Shown in pieces: positions 6,480 to 14,091 of a DNA stretch of 16,238 nt. Positions within the stretch are counted from its first letter, which is position 1. Each line of letters begins with the position of its first letter. Both the position numbers and the translations under genes were made by a program. The notes beneath the pieces are model-generated. The model worked only from the letters and a program-made list of their open reading frames with translations. It was not told the origin of the DNA and did no database searches. Origin of the DNA: CALLQB01 sp036479275 (GTDB lineage: Bacteria; Actinomycetota; Acidimicrobiia; Acidimicrobiales; SHLQ01); assembly GCA_965524675.1 (NCBI GenBank), contig CBERPN010000072.1, positions 1 to 16,238 of the forward strand, given 5' to 3'.

Positions 6480-8816
6480 GTGATTTCCGATAACTTGGCG
6501 GGCAAGAGGATTGCCATCACCGGCTCGACCGGATTTCTCGGTACCGCTTTGGTCGAGCGGCTCCTGCGCAGCGCACCCGATTGTGAGCTAGTGCTGTTCG
6601 TGCGGCCCGGCCGCCGCGGCGCCGACCAGCGAGTTCAGCGTGAGATCTTCAAGAACGACGCCTTCAATCGCTTGCGCGAGCAATGGGGCGAAAACTTCGC
6701 GGCGACGTGCGAGCGTCGGGTTCATTGCTATGCCGGCGACGTCGCGACCGACGGATTGGGACTCGACGATTCTGGGCGCAACGCGCTGGCCAGCTCCGAC
6801 ATCGTCATTCACTGCGCGGCGGCTGTTTCTTTCGACTCGCCGATCGATTTGGCGGTTGAGGTTAATCTGCTCGGCCCGGTCCGAGTCGCCCACACGCTTA
6901 ACGAACTAGGTGTGAGCCCGCACCTAGTCGCCGTCTCGACCTGTTATGTCGCGGGTAGCCGACGCGGTTCAGCACCCGAAGAGCCTGTCGATGAAAGCGC
7001 GTATTATGTCGAAGTCGACTGGCGACAAGAGGTCGAATCGGCTCGGCGAGCTCGCACCGATTTTGAAGCCGCCAGCCGCACCGTAGACCAACTCGCGATC
7101 TTTGGCGACGAAGCAAAGAACGAGCTGGGCGCAGCGGGTCGTCCCGCCTTGGCCGAAAAAACAGAGCGGCTGCGCAGCCGCTGGGTCAGCCAGCAATTGG
7201 CGCTATCGGGGCGTGCGCGAGCATCGTCACTCGGCTTCCCCGATTCATATGCCTACACAAAGGCACTGGGCGAGATCGCCCTCGCCGAAACCCGGGGCGA
7301 CCTTGCGGTTAGCACGGTTCGACCAGCGATCATCGAATCGGCCTTGGCCGAGCCATTTCCCGGTTGGATTCGCGGATTCCGAATGGCTGAACCCATTATC
7401 ATCAGCTACGCCCGCGGCTTGTTAAAGGAGTTCCCCGGAGTTCCAGAAGGCATTGTCGACGTCATACCTGTCGATCTTGTGGTGGCAGCGATCTGTGCAG
7501 TTGCTGCTAGAGGCCCCGTTGCCACCGAGACGGGCAAGCCCGACATCACCCAAGTCGCCAGCGGATCGGTAAACCCTCTCAAATATGGCCGTTTGGTCGA
7601 CCTTGCCGAGGCCTGGTTCACAGCCAATCCCCTCTATGACAACCTCGGTCAGCCAATCGCTGTCCCGGAGTTCTCATTCCCGGGTCGTGGCCGAGTGCAA
7701 AAGCAGCTAGAACGCGCTGGCAACGCGCTCGACCGAACCGACCGCGCATTGTCGAAGCTGCCGCTGCGCGGCAAACCAGCGATGTACACAGCGAACCTCG
7801 GCGAGCAACGCGAGGAAGTGGAGCGTGCCCGCGGCTACGTCGAGCTATACGGAGCGTACGCAGAGTGTGAGGCGCTCTACGGATTGGATCGCCTCCTCGA
7901 GCTTTGGGATTCGCTCGACCAAAACGACCAAGACAGCTTTGGATTTGACCCTCGCGAGATCGACTGGACCGACTACGTCCGCAACGTCCACTTGCCATCG
8001 GTGGTCAAACAAGGACGGGTAAAGACGACTCCGGGAGCCAAGACCGGGCCGACTCGATCAGAACGGCTACGGCGTCAAGTCCTGGCCCCCGAGCGCCAGT
8101 TGGCGGTTTTCGATCTGGAAAACACCCTCATCGCTAGCAATGTCGTGTCGAGCTACGCCTGGCTTGCCAGCAAGCAACTCAGCGACCGCGACCGGGTAGC
8201 ATTCGTGCTTCGAACGATTATGGAAGCTCCGGCATTGTTGGCGCTCGATCGTTCTGACCGTAGCGATTTTCTGCGATTCTTCTATCGCCGATTTGAACAC
8301 GCCGGCGTCGAACAGCTCGAGGCCGACAGCGCCGAGATGTTCAGCGACCTAATCCTTACCAAGTCGTTCCCCGCCGCTATCCGGCGAGTTCGAGACCATC
8401 GCGCGGCCGGCCACCGCACGCTACTTATCACGGGAGCGCTCGACCTTGTGGTGAAGCCACTAGAGCCGCTCTTCGATGACATCATCTCAGCCAAACTCGG
8501 CGAGACTCAGGATAGATCCGAGCAGCTGAGCTACGACGGCAAGCTGACCCAATTGCCCCCCACAGGCGAGGCCCGCTACCAAGTGTTGCTCGACTATTCG
8601 GTGGAGCACGACATCGACTTGCGTGAGGCTGTGGCCTACGCCGACTCGGCAAGCGACCTGCCGATGCTCGAAGCGGTTGGCTTTCCCGTTGCGGTCAACC
8701 CCGAGACCAAGCTGGCATCGATAGCTCGCAAGAAAGGCTGGCTGGTTGAGATCTTCTCCAAAGCACCCGGCGGGCCCCGCAAACTTATTCCCCTCGCTCC
8801 TAGGAGATCGGCCTGA
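6480..8816 (+). CDS. Fatty acyl-CoA reductase-like SDR fused to HAD-IB domain
   Basis: This 778-residue two-domain protein starts with an extended SDR of the NAD_binding_4/thioester-reductase type: Rossmann loop TGSTGFLG at 14-21, a nucleotide-binding strand ending in FVRPGRRG, GDV, HCAAAVSFD, and catalytic Y257-x3-K261. Proteins of this family reduce acyl-CoA or acyl-carrier thioesters to aldehyde or alcohol. The C-terminal part is a HAD-IB domain: motif I is D545-L-E547-N-T549, where Glu replaces the usual second Asp. Then come LLITGAL as motif II and YADSASDLPML with D722/D726 as motif IV. GTG 6480 is chosen because upstream in-frame codons run through the operator and tetR. It is the first gene of a tight operon, and its stop shares one base with the next ATG (TGATG). 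Wax, alkyl-lipid or phospholipid chemistry is inferred. Confidence 0.8.
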   Translation: MISDNLAGKRIAITGSTGFLGTALVERLLRSAPDCELVLFVRPGRRGADQRVQREIFKNDAFNRLREQWGENFAATCERRVHCYAGDVATDGLGLDDSGRNALASSDIVIHCAAAVSFDSPIDLAVEVNLLGPVRVAHTLNELGVSPHLVAVSTCYVAGSRRGSAPEEPVDESAYYVEVDWRQEVESARRARTDFEAASRTVDQLAIFGDEAKNELGAAGRPALAEKTERLRSRWVSQQLALSGRARASSLGFPDSYAYTKALGEIALAETRGDLAVSTVRPAIIESALAEPFPGWIRGFRMAEPIIISYARGLLKEFPGVPEGIVDVIPVDLVVAAICAVAARGPVATETGKPDITQVASGSVNPLKYGRLVDLAEAWFTANPLYDNLGQPIAVPEFSFPGRGRVQKQLERAGNALDRTDRALSKLPLRGKPAMYTANLGEQREEVERARGYVELYGAYAECEALYGLDRLLELWDSLDQNDQDSFGFDPREIDWTDYVRNVHLPSVVKQGRVKTTPGAKTGPTRSERLRRQVLAPERQLAVFDLENTLIASNVVSSYAWLASKQLSDRDRVAFVLRTIMEAPALLALDRSDRSDFLRFFYRRFEHAGVEQLEADSAEMFSDLILTKSFPAAIRRVRDHRAAGHRTLLITGALDLVVKPLEPLFDDIISAKLGETQDRSEQLSYDGKLTQLPPTGEARYQVLLDYSVEHDIDLREAVAYADSASDLPMLEAVGFPVAVNPETKLASIARKKGWLVEIFSKAPGGPRKLIPLAPRRSA

Positions 8817-10432
8817 TGGCCAAGAACCCAAAACGTGCACCCCGTCCAGGCATGGTGCTCGATGTCGACCGATCGACGCCGCCAATCCTCTTTCATCACG
8901 GCGAAGGCTTCAGACTAGAGAAACTGCCACCCGAGCGGTCGCGGGTGATCTACCCCGCCGAACCACTACCAGGAATTGCCGATCCCGACGGAGCCATCCG
9001 CAGAGCCTTGGCCAACCCGCTGGGCGACAGTGAGCCGCTGCACGCACTACTCAAACCTGGGATGAAGCTCACTATTGCATTCGACGATGTCTCGTTGCCG
9101 TTACCGCCCATGCAAAAGCCCGATATCCGCCAGCGCATCATCGAAGCGGTGCTCGACCTCGCTGCCGAGGCGGGTGTCGACGACGTGCACCTGATTGCTG
9201 CGCTGGCGTTGCATCGCCGAATGACCGAATCCGAGCTGCGTCATGCGGTTGGCGACCGGGTGTACGACGCTTTCGCCCCCTCTGGTGCGCTCTACAACCA
9301 CGACGCCGAAGACCCTGACGCGATGGTGATGCTCGGCCAGACCCCTCACGGCGAAGACGTACAGATGAACAAGCGGGCCGCTGAGAGCGACCTAATCATC
9401 TACGTGAACATCAACCTCGTCTCGATGGACGGCGGCTGGAAGAGCACGGCCACCGGCCTCTCGGGCTACCAGGCGCTCAAGCACCATCACAACCCCGCGA
9501 CGATGCGCCAGTCGAAGTCATTCATGGACCGCCACAACAGTGAGCTGCATCATTCCAACTGGCGTCAAGGCAAGGTGCTAAAAGACAGCGGCATCAAGAT
9601 CTTTCAGATCGAGACGACCGTAAACAACAACACTTTTGGTAACACCGGCCCGATGTCGGTACTGCAAAAGCGCGAATGGGAATGGACCCCGCGCGATCGA
9701 GCCTCGTTCATTGCGATGCAGACCGGCCTCAAGGCCATGGGTGGCCGGACCAAGCGGGCCGCGTTTCAGAACTGGAAGGCTCCGTACGAACTCACTTCGG
9801 TACAGGCTGGCGAGGTCGATGCCGTTCATGAAGTCACGACCGAGAACACTTTGAAGCAACACCTGGTACCAGTGGAGGGACAAACCGACATCCTCACGAT
9901 GGGGTTGCCTTACATATGCCCCTACAACGTCAACTCGATCATGAACCCAATCCTGGTTATGTGTCTCGGACTCGGCTACTTCTTCAACATGTACCGCGGA
10001 CGTCCGCTAGTGCGCGAAGGCGGCGTCCTGATAATGAGCCATCCGACGCCTTGGGAGTTTCACCCGGTTCATCACCCAAGCTATATCGACTTTTTCGAAC
10101 AGGTTCTCACCGAAACCCACGACCCGGTTGTAATGAGCGAAAAGTATGAAAGGCAATACGCCGAAGACGAGTGGTACCGCCACCTCTATCGAACCTCGCA
10201 CGCCTATCACGGAGTGCATCCCTTCTACATGTGGTACTGGGGCACGCACGCCCTCGAACACTTGGGTCAAGTCATCATCGTCGGCGGCGAAACTAGATCG
10301 GTGAAGCGCCTTGGTTTCAGACCCGCATCGACTTTGCAAGACGCCCTCGAAATGGCGTCGGACACCGTCGGTCCGCAAGCCACGATCACCCACTACCACA
10401 ACCCACCAATCCTGATGGCCGACGTCACGTGA
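8816..10432 (+). CDS. Divergent LarA/DUF2088 (lactate racemase-like) protein
   Basis: This 538-residue protein has an N-terminal region of about 230 residues that follows the LarA/DUF2088 pattern: FDDVSLP at 89-95 (LarA has D-x-T-R-P), ALHRRMTE with H133, NHDAEDPD with H162, then LGQTPHGEDVQMNK with K186. LarA is a nickel-pincer lactate racemase whose cofactor is attached to a lysine. Here the Arg of D-x-x-R-P is Leu94, and the His expected about 16 residues after the lysine is missing; a Gly-rich segment with K209 follows instead. The C-terminal half is longer than LarA's and rich in His, Trp and Tyr. The fold call is fair, but the substrate is unknown and racemase activity is doubtful. AGGAG at 8802-8806 is a good ribosome site. 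Its stop overlaps the plsC-like gene by 4 bases (GTGA). Confidence 0.65.
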   Translation: MAKNPKRAPRPGMVLDVDRSTPPILFHHGEGFRLEKLPPERSRVIYPAEPLPGIADPDGAIRRALANPLGDSEPLHALLKPGMKLTIAFDDVSLPLPPMQKPDIRQRIIEAVLDLAAEAGVDDVHLIAALALHRRMTESELRHAVGDRVYDAFAPSGALYNHDAEDPDAMVMLGQTPHGEDVQMNKRAAESDLIIYVNINLVSMDGGWKSTATGLSGYQALKHHHNPATMRQSKSFMDRHNSELHHSNWRQGKVLKDSGIKIFQIETTVNNNTFGNTGPMSVLQKREWEWTPRDRASFIAMQTGLKAMGGRTKRAAFQNWKAPYELTSVQAGEVDAVHEVTTENTLKQHLVPVEGQTDILTMGLPYICPYNVNSIMNPILVMCLGLGYFFNMYRGRPLVREGGVLIMSHPTPWEFHPVHHPSYIDFFEQVLTETHDPVVMSEKYERQYAEDEWYRHLYRTSHAYHGVHPFYMWYWGTHALEHLGQVIIVGGETRSVKRLGFRPASTLQDALEMASDTVGPQATITHYHNPPILMADVT

Positions 10433-11370
10433 ATCTGAAGCTGTCCGATGTGGCGAAGATCAGGCGTCCCCGAATCAATAAGCCGCTCTCCAAGCTCGGC
10501 TTTCCGTTGCGCGCTCCGTCGACACCACTGTCGGTCGAACCATTGCCACCGGCCCCCAAGACAGGTACCAACTTCGATACCGATTGGGCTCGATCAGATG
10601 TTGCGCGAGCGGCGCGAGCCGTCATGGTCGATGCTGTGATGAAGCCAGCGGTAACTGCCCTGGCAGCGCCGTCGATCCAAGGTGTCGACAGGCTGGCCGC
10701 TTTCGATGATGCCAACCTGATCTTCGCGGCGAACCACCACAGCCATATCGACACCCCGCTGCTGTTGTCGTCGATTCCGCTGCCTTGGCGACGCGACATC
10801 GTGGTTGGCGCCGCGGCCGACTACTTCTTTAACAATCGTGTCAAGGCTGCCGCGTCGGCCTTAGCGCTCGGCGCATTTCCGATCGAGCGATCCAAGGTTG
10901 GTAGAAAGTCGGCCGACGAGGCAGCACGGCTACTCGACGACGGCTGGAGCTTACTGATCTACCCCGAAGGCGGTCGCAGTCCCGACGGTTGGGGACGTCC
11001 TTTTCGTGGCGGAGCGGCTTACCTTGCCCAGCGTTGCCGTGTACCGGTGGTGCCCATCCATATTGAAGGTACGGGCCGAATCCTGCGCAAGGGCAACACG
11101 CTACCAAAGCCATCGAACACCAAGGTCACATTCGGGGCGCCAATACTTCCCGAACCCGACGAGCGATCGGCTCGCTTCGCTAAGCGGATCGAACAAGCGG
11201 TCGCGCAATTGGCAGACGAGGCCACCACCGACTGGTGGAGCGCCCGCCAACGCGCCCATAACGGAACCACCCCGCCGCTAGCTGGCCCCAACGCCGGCGC
11301 ATGGCGCCGAGTATGGGCCCTAAACCACAACCAAAACAAGAAGAACAGAAGAGCCTGGCCTCGTCTCTAG
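10429..11370 (+). CDS. PlsC-family 1-acylglycerol-3-phosphate acyltransferase
   Basis: This 313-residue protein has the four PlsC/AGPAT blocks: NHHSHIDTP with the catalytic H103-x4-D108, a middle block around GAFPIERSK, YPEGGRSPDG with E180-G-G-R183-S, and VPVVPIHIEGTG. Enzymes of this family move an acyl chain from acyl-CoA or acyl-ACP to lysophosphatidic acid or a similar acceptor at the inner membrane face. The EGGRS variant of the usual EGTRS is common. About 90 residues precede block I, and a basic tail ends the protein. The GTG start overlaps the LarA-like stop as GTGA, and no separate ribosome site is seen, so translation is probably coupled. In this operon it may esterify a product of the upstream reductase, or use a specialised acceptor; that is inference. 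Confidence 0.85.
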   Translation: MNLKLSDVAKIRRPRINKPLSKLGFPLRAPSTPLSVEPLPPAPKTGTNFDTDWARSDVARAARAVMVDAVMKPAVTALAAPSIQGVDRLAAFDDANLIFAANHHSHIDTPLLLSSIPLPWRRDIVVGAAADYFFNNRVKAAASALALGAFPIERSKVGRKSADEAARLLDDGWSLLIYPEGGRSPDGWGRPFRGGAAYLAQRCRVPVVPIHIEGTGRILRKGNTLPKPSNTKVTFGAPILPEPDERSARFAKRIEQAVAQLADEATTDWWSARQRAHNGTTPPLAGPNAGAWRRVWALNHNQNKKNRRAWPRL

Positions 11371-11375
11371 CAGGC

Positions 11376-11399
11376 GAGATCCGCCCGTAGGGCGGGCTC
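11376..11399 (+). terminator. GC-rich hairpin after the plsC-like gene
   Basis: CCGCCC (11381-11386) and GGGCGG (11390-11395) form a tight 3-base-loop hairpin, with GAG/CTC flanks extending it after a small bulge. It begins 5 bases after the plsC-like stop codon. There is no T-run, so it could be a terminator of the actinobacterial GC-stem type or an mRNA-stabilising stem. Confidence 0.4.
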
Positions 11400-11423
11400 G
11401 ACTCGCTCTGCTAAACGCAAGCG

Positions 11424-11706
11424 CTGACCCGTCGCTCGTTACTCGCTACTTGCTCTCTTGTTTAACTTTGGCGCCAAGCCTTTCTGCACCGCTGTTCTGG
11501 TGTCAGACACGTCCCTAATAGAGCGTCCCTAATCCGCCCGCGAGGTGGTGTCAGACACGTCTCTAAATCCTGGGTATGCGGTCGGATTGTCGACTTTGTT
11601 GCCAGAAATTTAGAAACGTATCAGACACCGGGAACGTAGAATTCGTGCGGACTCGGCGCCAAAGCGAAACAAAATGGCAAGGAGCGAGGGACGAGCGACG
11701 GGTCAG
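11424..11706. mobile_element. MITE-like element with 52-bp terminal inverted repeats
   Basis: The left arm 11424-11475 and the reverse complement of 11655-11706 match at about 44 of 52 positions. The outer 15 bases (CTGACCCGTCGCTCG) and an inner TGGCGCC are identical. The 283-bp unit has no credible gene. The trinucleotide GCG borders both ends (11421-11423 and 11707-11709), compatible with a 3-bp target duplication though weak by itself. It fills the gap between the PlsC operon and the second polysaccharide pair. The right arm contains the stop codon of the Wzy-like gene. It resembles a non-autonomous element moved by a transposase encoded elsewhere; no transposase is in the window. Confidence 0.6.
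11499..11629. repeat. Three GTGTCAGACAC-type repeats inside the element
   Basis: A 20-base motif starting GGTGTCAGACACGT occurs at 11499-11518 and 11547-11566 with one difference. An inverted, diverged copy lies at 11609-11629 (18 of 21 matches to the second). Copies two and three extend into arms 11547-11573 and 11602-11629, so the RNA or single strand would form a long hairpin with a loop of about 28 bases. Each copy also holds the 11-base palindrome GTGTCAGACAC or a diverged form of it. The core GTCCCTAAT is repeated once more at 11525-11533. Confidence 0.65.
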
Positions 11707-13154
11707 GCGTCAGCATCAGCAGCGCGCATCGAGGCCCGCCAGGGCCGGATTGCGCCTGCGGAAGATAGAGCGAGCAGCGTTACGAATAGGTCGGTGCTGG
11801 CTCTTAGGGTTAGGTGCTGGTCGATCAGCATCAGGAAAGAGATGTATATCAGGGCGCTGAAGGCGCCGACTGCCGCGGCCTCGGTCCACGGGTCGGCTAG
11901 CTGGGTTCGCTCCAGCGTGCTGCGCGCTGCGACGACGAGAAAGGCGATGGCCGCACCGAACAACACGACGCCGCCTACCCATAACAGCCAGAGGTAGCCG
12001 CTCTCGAGGAAGACTTCGCCTCCCAGTCGTTGGTCGAACGATGCCGTCACGTTTGGGCGTACTCCGAAAGCCCAGTTCCAATCCGTGCCGAGTTCGGGCA
12101 GGAAGAACCTTCGCAAGTTGTCGACACGGCTTTCCCAGCTCGGAGGAAGACCGCTCGGTCCGCCAAACTCTTCGAGTCGAGCACTTACCTGAGGCCACAC
12201 GGCCACCAAGCCCAATAGGGCGACTGCGGGAAACGCCAGTAGGTATCGGGCGCGACGGGCGAGCAGAGACACTGCAACAATTGCGATGATCGCAGCAACT
12301 ACACCCGAAAATTGACCAGAAGCAATTGCGCCGACGAAGAAGGCCCCGGACACCAAGGTCAGCCCCGCGGTCCACAGTTTTCTTCGCCGTCCATCGGCGA
12401 ATGGCTGGCCGAGATGGCGAAATAGCAGCGCTAGCGCAACCGCGAGGTGGAGCGCCATGAGGGTTCCAAAGGCGATCGCGTTGCCGATTGTTGCGGTGCC
12501 TCGACCGGCCAGAAGATAGTCGGTCTCTTGGTAACCGAGCCCGACCAGAACGTCGGCCACTCGCTCGTTGGATAAGGCCTGAACCACCCCAAGAATTGCA
12601 AGTCCAAACCCGACCACAACGGTCAACAGCAACGCACGCCGCACGTCGTCTTTGCGGCGTATCACAATTCTCACGACGATAAACAGAGCGAAGTACTTGG
12701 GCAGAATAACCAGTTGGGCGAGGCCGTCCGCATCGACGGTCCTACCTCTGCCGTAGGCCAACAGCAACGGGATTATCGAACCGGCTAAGGCCAGAATCAG
12801 GAACGCTCGATCGAGCGGTTGCCAGTCGAATTCTAACGGGCGACCATACTGGTAGTCGCGGAGCACGCGAACCCCTACCCCCGCGATTACAAGGCCGAGC
12901 ACAACCTCGTGTGGGCGAAGCAGCGGTACCACTGCACCCCGCTCAAAGCCAGCGGCGAGCGGGGTAGCAAGCAACACGGCGGCGATTCCCCAGGTCGGCT
13001 CGACCGCGACAGCGACGACGACAAGACAGACGATTGCGAGGCCGACCCCTACCAGGCCGCCAAAGGCGACCGCCAGCCCAACCAATACGGCGCCTACCAA
13101 GGCGACGAGAGGCCTTACATCGTTGCCGTCTCGGCCTACCGAAAGAGCCAGCAT
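11703..13154 (-). CDS. O-antigen ligase/Wzy-like membrane protein
   Basis: This 484-residue, very hydrophobic protein has about a dozen membrane helices. A large soluble loop near residues 340-400 contains PPSWESRVDNLRRFF, WNWAFGVRPN and LESGYLWLLWVGG; this is where Wzy_C/O-antigen ligases place their catalytic extracytoplasmic loop. The usual His of that loop is not obvious. It would polymerise or ligate a lipid-linked glycan outside the membrane. ATG 13154 is chosen because it lies 5 bases after the stop of the PCP-like gene. A longer open frame to 13328 only reads that gene's tandem repeats in another frame. The stop codon TGA (11703-11705) lies within the right inverted repeat of the MITE-like element, so the last few residues may have been altered by its insertion. 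Confidence 0.8.
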   Translation of the reverse strand: MLALSVGRDGNDVRPLVALVGAVLVGLAVAFGGLVGVGLAIVCLVVVAVAVEPTWGIAAVLLATPLAAGFERGAVVPLLRPHEVVLGLVIAGVGVRVLRDYQYGRPLEFDWQPLDRAFLILALAGSIIPLLLAYGRGRTVDADGLAQLVILPKYFALFIVVRIVIRRKDDVRRALLLTVVVGFGLAILGVVQALSNERVADVLVGLGYQETDYLLAGRGTATIGNAIAFGTLMALHLAVALALLFRHLGQPFADGRRRKLWTAGLTLVSGAFFVGAIASGQFSGVVAAIIAIVAVSLLARRARYLLAFPAVALLGLVAVWPQVSARLEEFGGPSGLPPSWESRVDNLRRFFLPELGTDWNWAFGVRPNVTASFDQRLGGEVFLESGYLWLLWVGGVVLFGAAIAFLVVAARSTLERTQLADPWTEAAAVGAFSALIYISFLMLIDQHLTLRASTDLFVTLLALSSAGAIRPWRASMRAADADA

Positions 13155-13159
13155 GAACC

Positions 13160-14023
13160 TTATTGTTGGGTTCGGGATTGTTGGGTTCGGGATTGTTGGG
13201 TTCGGGATTGCTGGGTTCGGGGGCGACGAAAGATCAACAGGACCATCGCTGACAGACAGATTCCAACCACTAATCCAAGCGATGCAATCCGTAGCGGCGT
13301 CGGCTCTACAGGTTGGCCTTGCAGCCAAGACGAGCCAAGTTGTTCGGCAACCACCACCGGCGTGTTGGGACGCAGCGAGTTGAAGATCGCAACCTGAATA
13401 CCTAGATCTTCTCGAACGCGGTCGAATTCTTCGTTTAGTTCGCTAGCAAAATCAGAATCACCTGCCGAGTTGGCTAAGGCAATCTGTTCGACCAAAACGT
13501 TGCGCCGTATCTGCAACTCGGCAATCTCGCCACCGGCGTCTTCGAGGCCTGGGACACGTTCGTCTATCACCACGCTCGCAAGATACGCCTCGACGTAGGC
13601 CTGCACGACCAACAGCGCAGTGTCGGGGTTCTCGTGACGGAACCCGATCCGCAAGGCTGTGCTCTCCTCGTTTATCCCGGTGAGGATGCCCTCGATCTCA
13701 AGGTCGCCGACCACTGTTTCAACCGTCAATCCAAAATCTGCGGCCACCGTGACCGCGAGTGCGCGACTGCGGGCTTTGATCTCTTGGGTGGCGAGCAGGC
13801 GATCGGTGACACCGAACGAGGGGTTAACAATCTGATGGGTGACCTCGGCCTGCGCCAAGTAGCGTTCCGTCTGCAGCGAACTTGCCACGTACCCGACGAC
13901 GGCGGGCACGAACAGCAGCGGCAAGATGATGGGAAGCAGGGAGCGCAGCGATCGCTGGCCTGCGCCGATCGTTGCATTGGCCATATCGGTGTCGACAGCG
14001 ATGCCGTGGGACGAATCGTTCAC
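13160..14023 (-). CDS. Wzz/PCP-like polysaccharide co-polymerase with repeat tail
   Basis: The protein has 287 residues: an N-terminal membrane helix (about 28-50), an extracytoplasmic domain with Wzz-like features (YLAQAEVTHQIVNPSFGVTDRLLATQE near the first helix, then a charged helical stretch around 155-200), and a second helix (about 246-265). After it comes a cytoplasmic tail of four RTQQ(S) repeats (269-287) encoded by a 15-bp tandem repeat. The plan matches polysaccharide co-polymerases that set chain length, without a fused kinase domain. It is co-directional with, and 5 bases upstream of, the Wzy-like gene, an expected functional pair. The GTG 14023 start has a -10-like box 6 bases upstream and no ribosome site. 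ATG 13984 would drop 13 residues and keep both helices. Confidence 0.75.
   Translation of the reverse strand: MNDSSHGIAVDTDMANATIGAGQRSLRSLLPIILPLLFVPAVVGYVASSLQTERYLAQAEVTHQIVNPSFGVTDRLLATQEIKARSRALAVTVAADFGLTVETVVGDLEIEGILTGINEESTALRIGFRHENPDTALLVVQAYVEAYLASVVIDERVPGLEDAGGEIAELQIRRNVLVEQIALANSAGDSDFASELNEEFDRVREDLGIQVAIFNSLRPNTPVVVAEQLGSSWLQGQPVEPTPLRIASLGLVVGICLSAMVLLIFRRPRTQQSRTQQSRTQQSRTQQ
13162..13221. repeat. Four 15-bp tandem repeats at the PCP C-terminus
   Basis: The unit ATTGTTGGGTTCGGG occurs at 13162-13176, 13177-13191 and 13192-13206 without change, and at 13207-13221 with one difference. Read on the minus strand it encodes Arg-Thr-Gln-Gln-Ser. The near-identity shows recent expansion, and because 15 is a multiple of 3, copy-number change would keep the frame and the stop. 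Confidence 0.9.
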
Positions 14024-14029
14024 CTAACC

Positions 14030-14058
14030 AGTGTAGGACGGCCACTCTCCGTAGGAAA
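14030..14058 (-). promoter_or_regulatory. Possible promoter of the PCP-like gene
   Basis: Reading the minus strand, a TACACT -10-like box (14035 to 14030) lies 6 bases before the GTG start. A weak TTTCCT (14058 to 14053) lies 17 bases further up. The position predicts a leaderless transcript. The -35 match is only 3 of 6. Confidence 0.3.
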
Positions 14059-14091
14059 GCGGGCACGCCCAGCGGTTTTGAAAGGTTGGCC

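Noticed and set aside
11576..11860. Open frame starting inside the MITE-like element
   Set aside because: Arg-rich, crosses the element end into the antisense of the Wzy-like gene, with no transposase features.
13162..13221. CRISPR-like array
   Set aside because: The 15-bp units are contiguous with no spacers and are in frame within a coding gene.
13155..13328. N-terminal extension of the second Wzy-like protein
   Set aside because: It only reads the PCP tandem repeat in another frame (Pro-Asn-Pro-Thr-Ile units); ATG 13154 directly follows the PCP stop.
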